Origin: Bog-473 sp963753115
Lineage (GTDB): Bacteria > Actinomycetota > Acidimicrobiia > Acidimicrobiales > RAAP-2
DNA: 64,000 bases
Reading direction: 5' to 3'
NCBI GenBank assembly: GCA_963753115.1
Contig: CAVWBB010000021.1
Span: 1 to 64,000 of the forward strand
Shown in pieces: positions 17,688 through 26,372 of the stretch. Positions within the stretch are counted from its first letter, which is position 1; each line of letters starts with the position of its first letter. The notes under the pieces were generated by a model that was not told the DNA's origin, ran no database searches, and was given only the letters and a program-made list of their open reading frames with translations. Both the position numbers and the translations under genes were made by a program.

Positions 17688-18887
17688 ATGGGGAGCAGCG
17701 GCATCCGGGACCAGGTGGCCGTCATCGGGATGGGCTGTACGCGCTTCGGCGAGTTGTGGGACAAGGGCGTCGATGACCTTCTCACCGACGCCGCCACTGA
17801 GGCGGTGGAGTCGGCTGGCCTCCCTCTGCACGACATCGACGCCTTCTGGCTGGGCACCATGACGTCGGGTGTCTGCGGCGTGACACTGTCGCGGCCGCTC
17901 AAGCTCGACTACAAGCCGGTGACCCGGGTGGAGAACTACTGCGCCACCGGTTCGGAGGCCTTCCGCAACGCCTGCTACGCGGTGGCCTCGGGTGCCTACG
18001 ACACGGCCATGGCCATCGGGGTGGAGAAGCTCAAGGACACCGGGTATTCGGGTCTTACCGGGATCCGCCTCGTCGGTGACGGGACGGACCCGGGGCTGTC
18101 TTCGCCGGCCGCCTTCTCCTTCTTGGCCCCGTCCTATGCCCACAAGTACGGCGTCGACCGGGACCAGCTCAAGGAGGTCATGAGCCGGATCGCCTTCAAG
18201 AACCACCAGAACGGGGCGCGCAACCCACGCGCCCAGTTCCAAAAGGAAGTGTCGATGGAGACGATCGCCAAGGCACCTCTGGTCGCGGGCGACCTCGGCG
18301 TCTTCGACTGCAGCGGCGTGAGCGACGGCGCGGCGGCGGCCATCATCTGCCGGGTCGAGGATGCCCACAAGTACTGCGCCAACCCGCTCTACGTGAAGGC
18401 GCTGGCTTTCGTGGCAGGCCCTGCAGCGGGACCGATCGACCCGGCCTACGACTACACGACGTTCGAAGAGGTGGTGCGTTCGGCCGCCGACGCCTACGCG
18501 CAGGCCGGGATCACCGAACCCCGGTCCCAGCTGGCCATGGCCGAGGTGCACGACTGCTTCACGCCCACCGAGCTCGTCCTCATGGAGGACCTGGGGTTCG
18601 CCGAGCGGGGCACGGCGTGGAAGGAGGTGCTCGAGGGCACCTTCGACCGCGACGGCGACCTGCCGGTCAACCCCGATGGAGGCCTGAAGTCGTTTGGGCA
18701 CCCGATTGGCGCCTCGGGGCTGCGCATGCTCTTCGAGTGCTGGCTCCAGCTGCGGGGCGAGGCTCCCCCGGAGCGCCAGATCAACACCGTCGGACCGGGC
18801 CGGACCCTTGGCCTGACCCACAATCTCGGCGGCGCCCCCGGGGAGGGCGTCAGCTTCGTGGGCATCGTCGGCACCGAGCTCGGCTGA
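17688..18887 (+). CDS. Thiolase-like lipid-transfer/acetyl-CoA acetyltransferase protein
   Basis: This predicts 399 aa from the SCP-2 thiolase/lipid-transfer group. The nucleophile Cys is kept (VTRVENYCATGSEAFRNA), as is the His motif GGLKSFGHPIGASG. VHDCFTPTELV is the subgroup's version of NEAF. The usual second Cys loop is replaced by GLTHNLGGAPGE, as in other SCP-X-like proteins. It would cleave a 3-oxoacyl-CoA with a bulky or branched acyl part. The ATG at 17688 has an AAGGAG ribosome site and comes two bases after the upstream stop. Confidence 0.87.
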   Translation: MGSSGIRDQVAVIGMGCTRFGELWDKGVDDLLTDAATEAVESAGLPLHDIDAFWLGTMTSGVCGVTLSRPLKLDYKPVTRVENYCATGSEAFRNACYAVASGAYDTAMAIGVEKLKDTGYSGLTGIRLVGDGTDPGLSSPAAFSFLAPSYAHKYGVDRDQLKEVMSRIAFKNHQNGARNPRAQFQKEVSMETIAKAPLVAGDLGVFDCSGVSDGAAAAIICRVEDAHKYCANPLYVKALAFVAGPAAGPIDPAYDYTTFEEVVRSAADAYAQAGITEPRSQLAMAEVHDCFTPTELVLMEDLGFAERGTAWKEVLEGTFDRDGDLPVNPDGGLKSFGHPIGASGLRMLFECWLQLRGEAPPERQINTVGPGRTLGLTHNLGGAPGEGVSFVGIVGTELG

Positions 18888-20125
18888 TGAGCGGATCGCC
18901 GGACGCCGGCCCGGGCATCGACCTGCTGGCCGAGAGCGAAGACCAGGCCGCGCTGCGCCAGCTCGCCCGCGATGTGGCGGAGCGCGAGGTGGCACCCCGG
19001 GCCCACCAGGCCGACGAGGAGGGCGCCGTGCCGGCCGAGGTCCGCAAGGCCCTGGCGGCTGCGGACCTCTTGCGCATCACGGTGGGGGAGCGCTGGGGTG
19101 GCATGGGCCTGGGCGACGTGGAGGCGTCCATCGTGCTGGAGGAGATCGCACGGGCCGACGTGTCGTCGGCCATCTGCTGCCAGCTCACCTTCAACGGCCC
19201 GCCGCGGGGGATCGAGCACCTCGGGCCCGAGGCCATGCAGGAGCGCTGGCTCCCTGCGGTGGCCGACGGGGACGCTCTGATCAGCATCGGGATCACCGAG
19301 CCCGATGCCGGTTCGGCCGTGCAGAACATGCGGGCGGCGCTGACTGAGGACGGTCCGGGCCGTTGGCGGCTGAACGCCTACAAGAACTACTCGACCCTGG
19401 GCGACGTGGCCCAGGGCGTGCTCGTCTGGTGCCGTTGGCCGGGCGGGGAGGGTGCCAAGGGCATCGGGGCCGTCATCGTGCCGACCGACCGCGAGGGAGT
19501 CTCGGTCACGGGCCGCCACAAGGGCATGGGGATCCACGCCGCGACCGAGGCCGAGCTGGCCTTCGACGGCGTCGAGATCACCGCCGACGACATCTTGTTG
19601 GCCGGGGACCCCTCCAACACCGAGGCCTTCAAGGTCCTGTTGTCCCACCTCAACCACGAACGCTGCGGCAACGCCTCCATGTGCGTGGGCGCGGCGCAGG
19701 GGGCGCTGGAGCACGCGGTGCGCTACATGAACGAGCGCATCATCGGGGGGCGGCCGCTCTCCGACCTGCAGGGCCTGCAGTGGAAGCTGGCCGACATGGC
19801 CGTGCAGCTGGAGGGCGCCCGCATGCTGCTGGCCCGCGCCGTGCGGCTGGCCGGGCCGCACGGGACGCCGCCGGCGCTCGAGACGGCCATGGCCAAGACG
19901 GCCGCCAACTTGGCGGCCAAGTTCGTCTGCGACGAGGCGATGCAGATCCACGGCGGCTACGGCTATTCGCGCGAGTACCCGCTGGAGCGGGCCTACCGCG
20001 ATATTCGGGGCCTGTGCTTCGGAGCCGGGACGGTGGAGGCGCAGCGCAACTACATCGGTCTGCGAGTGGGCGGCGGGGCGCGCACCGGGTCGCCTGGGTG
20101 GAGGGATCCGCTGGCCGGGTCTTAG
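18887..20125 (+). CDS. Acyl-CoA dehydrogenase
   Basis: This predicts 412 aa. ISIGITEPDAGSAVQNM is the FAD/substrate loop, GMGIHAATEAELAFDGVEI is the middle beta domain, LSHLNHERCGNASMCVGAAQG starts the C-terminal helices, and MQIHGGYGYSREYPLERAYRD is the family signature. The start overlaps the thiolase stop (TGATG), so this is the third coupled gene of the 16216-20125 operon. Together the operon provides oxidation, a possible retro-aldol or acyl-binding fusion, and thiolytic cleavage. Substrate class unknown. Confidence 0.9.
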   Translation: MSGSPDAGPGIDLLAESEDQAALRQLARDVAEREVAPRAHQADEEGAVPAEVRKALAAADLLRITVGERWGGMGLGDVEASIVLEEIARADVSSAICCQLTFNGPPRGIEHLGPEAMQERWLPAVADGDALISIGITEPDAGSAVQNMRAALTEDGPGRWRLNAYKNYSTLGDVAQGVLVWCRWPGGEGAKGIGAVIVPTDREGVSVTGRHKGMGIHAATEAELAFDGVEITADDILLAGDPSNTEAFKVLLSHLNHERCGNASMCVGAAQGALEHAVRYMNERIIGGRPLSDLQGLQWKLADMAVQLEGARMLLARAVRLAGPHGTPPALETAMAKTAANLAAKFVCDEAMQIHGGYGYSREYPLERAYRDIRGLCFGAGTVEAQRNYIGLRVGGGARTGSPGWRDPLAGS

Positions 20126-20185
20126 GGCGCAGCACCGCAACGACGAGCGGGCGTACGCAAACGTCGCGCCTCACAGTTCCACCGC

Positions 20186-22078
20186 TCAATTGTCGACATG
20201 GACGGTGAAGAGCCGGCTTCGTCCGATGCTGCCTCCCGCGTCGGCCACACTTTGGATGGTATAGGTGCCATCCGGAACCGTCGTGGTATCCCAGACCCCG
20301 AGCCACACGAACGCGGACAGGCCAGCAGGGATCGTGACCGTTCGCGTGATGCCCCTGACCGTGAAGGAGACTCCCGTCGTAGGGAAGAGGCGATCGGAAC
20401 TGCCCGCAATGATGTCGACCTTTCCGTGCACGTCGCTCCCGTTTCTCGGACTCACCAAGCGGGTGACCGGAGCAGGCACGATATTCGCCCGGTTGGTAGC
20501 CCCTCGTCGCAGGAGGACGATGTTGCCGCCTCCGTGGCCAATCGTCCACACTCGCACGATGCCGAAGCCTTCACGAAATGCGGCGGCTTCGACTGCACCC
20601 TGATGTATGGATGGGTAGTAGGCGCCGGGACTTGAGCCCGTGATCACCATGTTGACCCGAGCCAGATCCTTGATGGCCACCTGGGTACCGTCAGGAGTTG
20701 GGGGAGGAACGAGCAAAGGCGCCAACTTGCCTCTCCCGTTCCAGTTCAATCCGTTGACATTGAGGATGTTCGTGACGAGGGACACCAGTGTCGGCGAGGA
20801 ACCGATGAGATGACTCGCCTGGTCGGCGATCAGATCGGTATTGGTCCGGGAGTTTCCACCTGAGGCGACCACCGCGTTGCGGTACGGTGCGGCGGGCCAC
20901 CACGGGTCGCCACCTGCCGCCTCGTCCACCAGGCCGACGAGCAGTATGCCGGCGAGCGCAACCCCGAGCACCGGTAAGGCCCGCCACGACATCTGCCCGA
21001 GGACGGCTGCGGCCAACAGAATGAGAACGACGACGACCGGTAGGCCAAAGCCGGTGCCTCGGTTGCCACTGCTGGACAGGATGATGCTGGTCAACAGCAC
21101 CCAGAGCGCGAGCATCCATAGGGCGGTGACGCGCAATGACCGCCGATGCAGCACCAGTCCCCAGAGTGCGGCAAGCAGTGCGATCCCCAATGCCCAGGAC
21201 TGTCCCCACCCCAGTTCGGAAAGAGTCCAACTGGCCCGCTGTTCGATGGTCGACGCATCGAGCGTGAACCCACGGGACGTGAAGCCGGAAGACGACTGGT
21301 AGCCGGCGCTGTGCAGGTAGTGGATGGCGGCATGCCCCGATATCAGCCACCACGGGCCGGCCAGGACCAACACGGTCGCCCCAGCAGCGACAGCCGGCAA
21401 TCGAAGGACCTCGCCGTGCCTCACCACGTCCACCACGAGGTCGCCTCCGACAACCAGCCCGAGTGGCACCAAATAGACGATGGACATCGATCGCGTCAGA
21501 AGCATGACAGCGATCGCCAGTCCGAAGAGCAGTGACCATCTCCATTCCCGCAGGTGCCCGCTCCGGATGTACGAATAGAACGCCCAAACCAACGCCGCAG
21601 CGATCGGCACGGCGAAGTTCAGCGTGGTGGCGTAGCCCGATACGGCCTCGTTGAGGCCAACGGCCATGGCGGCAACCGTTGCCGCCATCGGTGATATCCA
21701 GAACCGTGACAAAAAGAAGGATCCTGCTACGAGGAGCAGCAAGAAAGGGAGTTCCACGGTCATGGCGCCGTAGACCCCAGCCAATGTTGTCGCGGGCGCA
21801 GCGAGCGCGGGAACCAACGGCGACGTGGATCCCGTATGAAGAAACGCGCTCGCGGGGTCTTGACTGACCAACAGGTAGTGCGCAGTGTCGGCGTAGAGGT
21901 AGGAGTCCACGTCGGCCTGATGGGCTTGTACGCGGTAGACGAAGAGGACCAGCCACACCGCAGTGGTCATGACGAGGGCGACGATCAAGAAGAGGGTTGC
22001 ACGTGCCTGGGTAGCGGACTCGACCCTGGGGGTTGCCCCGGTGTCAGTGATCGTCTGATCGGGAAGAAGGGTGCTCAC
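20186..22078 (-). CDS. Multi-pass membrane glycosyltransferase-like protein with an extracytoplasmic Ig-like tail
   Basis: This predicts about 630 aa. Roughly ten to eleven hydrophobic segments (for example ATLFLIVALVMTTAVWLVLF, ATVLVLAGPWWLI, ALPVLGVALAGILLVGLV) resemble the GT-C architecture of lipid-linked sugar transferases. The first loop has HQADVDSYLYADTAHYL, with the acidic pair typical of GT-C enzymes. After the last membrane segment come an extracytoplasmic stretch and a beta-rich C-terminal module (VSPRNGSDVHGKVDIIAGSS ... FTVRGI ... DTTTVPDGTYTIQSVAD). The GTG at 22078 was chosen because residues upstream do not look coding. The same layout appears at 55317-57062. Sugar and acceptor are unknown. 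Confidence 0.75.
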   Translation of the reverse strand: MSTLLPDQTITDTGATPRVESATQARATLFLIVALVMTTAVWLVLFVYRVQAHQADVDSYLYADTAHYLLVSQDPASAFLHTGSTSPLVPALAAPATTLAGVYGAMTVELPFLLLLVAGSFFLSRFWISPMAATVAAMAVGLNEAVSGYATTLNFAVPIAAALVWAFYSYIRSGHLREWRWSLLFGLAIAVMLLTRSMSIVYLVPLGLVVGGDLVVDVVRHGEVLRLPAVAAGATVLVLAGPWWLISGHAAIHYLHSAGYQSSSGFTSRGFTLDASTIEQRASWTLSELGWGQSWALGIALLAALWGLVLHRRSLRVTALWMLALWVLLTSIILSSSGNRGTGFGLPVVVVLILLAAAVLGQMSWRALPVLGVALAGILLVGLVDEAAGGDPWWPAAPYRNAVVASGGNSRTNTDLIADQASHLIGSSPTLVSLVTNILNVNGLNWNGRGKLAPLLVPPPTPDGTQVAIKDLARVNMVITGSSPGAYYPSIHQGAVEAAAFREGFGIVRVWTIGHGGGNIVLLRRGATNRANIVPAPVTRLVSPRNGSDVHGKVDIIAGSSDRLFPTTGVSFTVRGITRTVTIPAGLSAFVWLGVWDTTTVPDGTYTIQSVADAGGSIGRSRLFTVHVDN

Positions 22079-22456
22079 GTCACTCTTGAATGTCGACCGG
22101 CGTATCCGTGTTGGCCAGATCTGGAGATGTGATCGTGCACCACGTATGGGACTGCGACGAGAAGCAACGCTGCGATTCGTCGTTTCGTTCCCCAAGCAGG
22201 TTGGCGTGGACTCCCTGATGAGGCGTACAAATGGTCCGTCGACCCGTCCGTTTCTGGGAGCAAAATTCCCATCGTCGCCAAGACCCACCTCGCTGTCGGT
22301 GCACACCGTACCGAAATCGGCCCCGCCGGGCGATGCGGTGACGAGGAGTCCTCAGACGTCTGTCGAGGCCATTCGCGGGGCCCATCCGGGGGGTCTCCGC
22401 CAATCAGCGGGGACGCCAAGACAACCCGATGAGGAAAACCTTCGTAGTCTGGACCT
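22079..22456. other. Intergenic region, no gene seen
   Basis: These 378 bases, less GC-rich than their surroundings, lie between the divergent membrane-protein and ferredoxin genes. I see no coding frame with neighbour-like codon use. The only feature noted is the ferredoxin -10 box at 22445-22450. Confidence 0.55.
22445..22450 (+). promoter_or_regulatory. Leaderless -10 element (TAGTCT)
   Basis: TAGTCT is 6 nt before the ferredoxin ATG at 22457. It matches TANNNT, and no Shine-Dalgarno sequence is present. Confidence 0.55.
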
Positions 22457-22723
22457 ATGCCAACTCGACCGGTGGTCGACCACGGCCGCTGCGAGGCGAA
22501 GCGGGACTGCGTGCGGGCCTGTCCGTACGACGTGTTCGAGGTGCGCCGCATGGACCCGGACGACTTCACCAGGCTGGGGTTGTTGGGCAAGCTGCGCACC
22601 ACGGCGCACCGGAGGATGACGGCGTACCCCGTCAACGCCGAGCAGTGTCACGAGTGCGGTTTCTGTGTCGCCGTCTGCCCGGAGGACGCCATCACCCTGG
22701 TGCCACAGCCGGAGGAGGGCTGA
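22457..22723 (+). CDS. Seven-iron-type dicluster ferredoxin
   Basis: This predicts 88 aa. The second cluster motif is complete (C64-x2-C67-x2-C70-x3-C74-P). The first has C12, C18 and C22-P but Lys15 where the second Cys should be. Seven cysteines in this pattern predict one [3Fe-4S] and one [4Fe-4S] cluster. It is a low-potential electron carrier, possibly for oxidoreductases such as cytochromes P450, none of which lies nearby. Residues 30-57 form an insertion between the cluster motifs. The start is leaderless. Confidence 0.85.
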   Translation: MPTRPVVDHGRCEAKRDCVRACPYDVFEVRRMDPDDFTRLGLLGKLRTTAHRRMTAYPVNAEQCHECGFCVAVCPEDAITLVPQPEEG

Positions 22724-22740
22724 GTGGAGGAGGGCTGAGT
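22711..22740. repeat. 15-bp tandem duplication over the ferredoxin stop
   Basis: GGAGGAGGGCTGAGT is repeated exactly (22711-22725, 22726-22740). The first copy contains the ferredoxin stop codon, so the duplication does not change the protein. Confidence 0.9.
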
Positions 22741-22774
22741 GGAGCCGGATTGGCCCCTCCCTTGGCGTTCCGCT

Positions 22775-23002
22775 CTATTTTCCCCGCAGCACCCGCGCGT
22801 GGGCGATGTCCCGCTGGCGCGACTGCGCGGACAACCACTCACTCGAGCGACCGACCCGGTTCTCTTGGAGGACGTGGTGCCCGCCATCGGGCCCTTCGGT
22901 ACGCGCACCGCACGTGTGGCAGACCGGGATGCGCCCGTTCGTCTCGGGTGCGTGGTCCTCGTCGAGCTGCGCGGCAACATGCATGCACTCGGTTGAGCTC
23001 AT
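22775..23002 (-). CDS. Small cysteine/histidine protein, possible zinc binding (75 aa)
   Basis: The ATG at 23002 has one of the best ribosome sites in the window (AAGGAGGA, 4 nt upstream), which supports translation. The protein begins MSSTECMHVAAQLDEDHAPE and contains VCHTCGAR and a GGHH pair. The Cys/His pattern could bind a metal. The C-terminal third (RVGRSSEWLSAQSRQRD) is polar. I recognise no family. It is convergent with the ferredoxin gene; the promoter side faces 23003-23148, where no other gene is seen. Confidence 0.55.
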   Translation of the reverse strand: MSSTECMHVAAQLDEDHAPETNGRIPVCHTCGARTEGPDGGHHVLQENRVGRSSEWLSAQSRQRDIAHARVLRGK

Positions 23003-23148
23003 TGGTCCTCCTTGGTGCCCGCCCACTGCACCCAGGGCCCGAGAGTCGCCCGGTGCTCCTGATGGGCGTGACCCTCCACCCTATGCCCCGGATCGGCACA
23101 GCGCTCCGCAGGCATTGGGTAGCCGGGAAGGCCGGGGGATTGCGGGGG

Positions 23149-24474
23149 TCAACACCCGACGTTCGAGGGATTCTTCCCGCTCCGACCTGACCCGTGTGGC
23201 GACCCGGCGACCTGACGCTGGAGGAGCGCAACGTCCTTGGAGAGCGCCTGCAGGGCGCTTCGTCCTGCTCCGCCGTACGTGTAGCCCTGGGTGTAGGCGT
23301 TGCCCGAGGGGCTGTCGTCGGTGCGGGTGGGCGTGCCGCCGATCGGCTCAATGCCGGTGTCCTCGTTCCAGTCGTTCCACGACGTCACCATGACCATGGG
23401 CAGGGCGGGGTCCACCTCCGGGAGGGCGACACAGCGGAAGAGGTGATCGAGGGTGGACGACGGCCCGTCGCCGGCCATCCATTGCCGGGGTTGGGCGGGA
23501 TGGTTCGTCGGGAGCCGGAACCCGCGGTCGTTGAATCCGGAGGCAACGTCGGGGATGACCGGCACCTTGCCCTGGGTGGCGGCGCGGTACTGGCTGAGGA
23601 GGTCCCGTTCGTCGGTCACGATGTTCGTGGTGCCGGGGTACCCGATGAAGTCCTTGGTCGGTCCGAGGAGCGGGAGGGGATCTCCGTAGTACAAGGCGTA
23701 GGACGTGATGGCGTCGAACTGCCGAATGCGTGTGGCCTGCGGTGTGGTGGTCAGAAGGGGGCCGGCGGGGTTGGGTTGCTCGGGAGTGACCCGCCAGTAG
23801 ATCTCGTCCCCGACGAAGAATGGGTTGAAGCCGTGCGCCTTCAGCACGGTTCGGGCGCCCTTGATCATGCCCGCCACGTCGCCGGTGAGGGTCCGGGTCA
23901 GGTACAAGAAGACGACCGGGCGCCCGTCGATGCGCAGGTAGGAAGGGTTGTGGAAGTAGTGCTTTGCGAACGAGACCATGTCGGAGTCGAAGTGCAGCTC
24001 CATCTGGAAGGTGACAGGTGTGGACTCGCGGCCGGGATCGAAGCCGAGGTTCCAGGTCTCGTAGAACATGGCAAAACGCATCTGCGAGATGTTGGGCGCC
24101 GCCAGAAAGTCCTTCATGGCGGCATCGGCATGCCGGTAGTCCGCTCCCGAATAGCCGGCGTCGTAGGGCCACCAGTCGATGGCGAAGAAGTTGATGCCGG
24201 CCTTGCGGGCGTTGGCGATGTCCCTGGCGGCCGTGTGCGGACTCTGGGAGTTGACCAGCGAGTCCGCGGGCAGCTGGGGTGGCTCCAGATGGGAGCGCAG
24301 CGTCCCGCCGGCGAAGTTCTCGGGATTCCACAGGTAGTAGTAGGCCCCGACGAGAGGGTGCTCGCTGGACGACGCGGCGCCGGCAGGTGCAGGCACGAGT
24401 GCGGCGAGGAGGACGGCGAACGGCAGGACGACGACCAGGCAGCATCTCGCGCGCCGCCCGATCGTCATCCGCAC
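23149..24474 (-). CDS. Secreted glycoside hydrolase family 99-like protein
   Basis: This predicts 441 aa. The N terminus is a signal peptide (RARCCLVVVLPFAVLLAALV, then Ala-rich PAGAAS). The barrel follows, with VGAYYYLWNPENF, AGINFFAIDWWPYDAGY, MRFAMFYETWN, GRPVVFLYLTRTL and the late motif VMVTSWNDWNEDTGIEP. This resembles the GH99/GH71-like group, which acts on mannan-type or other alpha-glycans. ATG 24468 is an alternative start two codons in. A glycan-remodelling role fits the neighbouring GT-C-like protein, but the substrate cannot be read. Confidence 0.75.
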   Translation of the reverse strand: MRMTIGRRARCCLVVVLPFAVLLAALVPAPAGAASSSEHPLVGAYYYLWNPENFAGGTLRSHLEPPQLPADSLVNSQSPHTAARDIANARKAGINFFAIDWWPYDAGYSGADYRHADAAMKDFLAAPNISQMRFAMFYETWNLGFDPGRESTPVTFQMELHFDSDMVSFAKHYFHNPSYLRIDGRPVVFLYLTRTLTGDVAGMIKGARTVLKAHGFNPFFVGDEIYWRVTPEQPNPAGPLLTTTPQATRIRQFDAITSYALYYGDPLPLLGPTKDFIGYPGTTNIVTDERDLLSQYRAATQGKVPVIPDVASGFNDRGFRLPTNHPAQPRQWMAGDGPSSTLDHLFRCVALPEVDPALPMVMVTSWNDWNEDTGIEPIGGTPTRTDDSPSGNAYTQGYTYGGAGRSALQALSKDVALLQRQVAGSPHGSGRSGKNPSNVGC

Positions 24475-24545
24475 GGCCGGATCCTAAGAGATGGGCAACC
24501 CGAATTGGTGCTTGGTGGTCGCTCCGCAGGCACGGCACCCATCAG

Positions 24546-24551
24546 TATGTT
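24546..24551 (+). promoter_or_regulatory. Leaderless -10 element (TATGTT)
   Basis: TATGTT is 6 nt before the ATG at 24558. No Shine-Dalgarno sequence is visible. Confidence 0.5.
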
Positions 24552-24557
24552 GGTCCG

Positions 24558-25346
24558 ATGGGCGAGGACACCTGGGCCGCATTGGCCGACCTGTTCGCCG
24601 ATGAGGCTTATGCCTCGGTGAAGGGGTACGTGCGGACGTACGTGATGCATCACCACCTGCTCGAGCATCTGCCCGCGGCACCGGCCACGGTGCTCGATGT
24701 CGGGGGAGGCGCGGGTCATCAATCATTCCCGTTGGCCCAAGCCGGCTACGACGTCACGTTGCTCGACCCCTCTCCGGCCATGCTGGACAAGGCGCACGAG
24801 CGACTCCAGCGCTTGCCTCCCGGGGTCCACCAGCGGGTCACGCTCTTGGAGGCCGACGGCGAGAGCGCCGACGAAGCCGTGCAGGGCCGGCGCTTCGATG
24901 CTGTGTTGTGCCATGGCGTGCTCGGGTACCTGGAGCAACCGGACCCGTTGGTCGACCAGCTGTGCCGGTGTGCTGCGTCCGGAGGCGTGGTCTCCATCAT
25001 GACGGGGAACGCCAAGGCGTCGGCGGTGCGACCGGCGCTGGAACGTCGATGGGACGATGCCCTGGCGGCGTTCGACTCCAGGGTGGAAATCGGGGTGTTG
25101 GGCGTGCAGGGCCGGGCCGACACCGTGGAGGAGATCAGCGAGCTCATGCGGAGCGGTGGAGTGGAGCCCCTGTGCTGGTACGGGGTCTGGCTGTTCGTCG
25201 ACTGGCTCGAATTCAGTGGCGCGGTGTTGGATCCTGGCGACACCGAGCAGGTCGCAGCGACCGCCGCAGTCGAACTCGAAGCCAGCCGGCGAGATCCCTA
25301 CCGGCAACTCAGTCGCGTCTTTCACGTCGTGGGGCGCAAGGAGTAA
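24558..25346 (+). CDS. SAM-dependent methyltransferase, CmoM/SmtA-like
   Basis: This predicts 262 aa. Motif I is VLDVGGGAGHQSFPLAQAGY, then VTLLDPSPAMLDKA, and FDAVLCHGVLGYLEQPDPLV. VSIMTGNAKASAVRPALERRW resembles the tRNA-modifying CmoM/SmtA group (NxxG and an Ala-rich helix). In that group the enzyme methylates carboxymethoxyuridine in tRNA, but generic small-molecule methyltransferases also fit. The ATG at 24558 is used; the frame upstream is antisense to the GH99-like gene. Transcribed with yihY, 36 bp downstream. Confidence 0.78.
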   Translation: MGEDTWAALADLFADEAYASVKGYVRTYVMHHHLLEHLPAAPATVLDVGGGAGHQSFPLAQAGYDVTLLDPSPAMLDKAHERLQRLPPGVHQRVTLLEADGESADEAVQGRRFDAVLCHGVLGYLEQPDPLVDQLCRCAASGGVVSIMTGNAKASAVRPALERRWDDALAAFDSRVEIGVLGVQGRADTVEEISELMRSGGVEPLCWYGVWLFVDWLEFSGAVLDPGDTEQVAATAAVELEASRRDPYRQLSRVFHVVGRKE

Positions 25347-25382
25347 TTCTCTCGATCCCCGCGCTGGGGTGGAGAATGCCAC

Positions 25383-26360
25383 ATGGCCGTCGCTGACGAT
25401 CCGGGGGGAAGTCCAGGCGATGCGCCGGCCTCGTCGGGACCGGAGGGACAGGCCGCACGCCCGACGGCACGGGAATCGGCCAGACACCGCCTGGAGCACC
25501 TGCGCGAGCGGGCGGAGCGCACCAGGGCCGGGATCGAAGCCCGCCGTGCCGATTCGGCCTCCATCGACACCGCCTTCGAGGCGGTCGAACGCGATGCCCA
25601 GACCGGCGGTGGCGTGCTGGCGGCCGCGCTGGCGTTCCGCCTCTTCATGTTCCTTGTGCCCTACGCCTTCGTCATGGTCACCGGCTTCGGGTTGGCGTCG
25701 AGCGCGGCCGGGCAGAATCCGGGCGATGCCGCCCGTTCCGCCGGCATCGGTGGGTTGTTGGCCAACGCAGTCGCCAGTACCAGCACCTTGTCGCTCTGGA
25801 ACCGCATCGTTGCGCTCGTCGTCGGCGGGTTTGCCCTGGCGTTGACGGCGCGCTCGTTGGTTCGCGTCCTCTGGATCGTCCACCGACTGATCTGGAGGGT
25901 GGAGTCCAGCCGAAAGCCCACCGAATGGGGCGCACTGGGGCTCGTCGGGATCGTCACGGTGCTGTTCGGGATCGCGGACCTCGCCGCCTGGCTCGGATCG
26001 CAGTCGTTCCTCTTCCGGGTGCTGGCCCTGCTGCTGACCGCCGCCGCCGCCGGCGGGGCCTGGTACCTCGCCTCTTGGTGGATGCCTCGGGAGGAGTGTG
26101 CGTGGTGGGCGCTCCTGCCGGGGGCGATCATCATCGCCGTGGGTGTGGCCGTGCTGCACCTCCTCACCCTCACCTACGTCGCCCACGTCGTCTCACGGAA
26201 GTCGGCCCTCTACGGCGCGATCGGGATCGCCCTGGCACTGCTGCTGTGGACCTATTTCGCTGGCCGCCTGCTCACGGCGTCCATCGCGGCGAACGCCTCG
26301 TTGTGGAAGCACCGCTCCATTGAGGAGCAGCCGGACAATGACCCCGCAGTGCCGAGCTGA
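25383..26360 (+). CDS. YihY/BrkB family inner-membrane protein
   Basis: This predicts 325 aa. A charged cytoplasmic N-terminal region of about 75 residues, helical and Arg-rich (RHRLEHLRERAERTRAGIEA), precedes six membrane segments. Among them are VLAAALAFRLFMFLVPYAFV, the subgroup's version of the YihY start motif, and AIGIALALLLWTYFAGRLL near the end. The function is not established; the family was once misnamed RNase BN. A GAGAAT hexamer 5 nt before the ATG may be a second leaderless promoter. Confidence 0.82.
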   Translation: MAVADDPGGSPGDAPASSGPEGQAARPTARESARHRLEHLRERAERTRAGIEARRADSASIDTAFEAVERDAQTGGGVLAAALAFRLFMFLVPYAFVMVTGFGLASSAAGQNPGDAARSAGIGGLLANAVASTSTLSLWNRIVALVVGGFALALTARSLVRVLWIVHRLIWRVESSRKPTEWGALGLVGIVTVLFGIADLAAWLGSQSFLFRVLALLLTAAAAGGAWYLASWWMPREECAWWALLPGAIIIAVGVAVLHLLTLTYVAHVVSRKSALYGAIGIALALLLWTYFAGRLLTASIAANASLWKHRSIEEQPDNDPAVPS

Positions 26361-26372
26361 ATCGATGGGACG

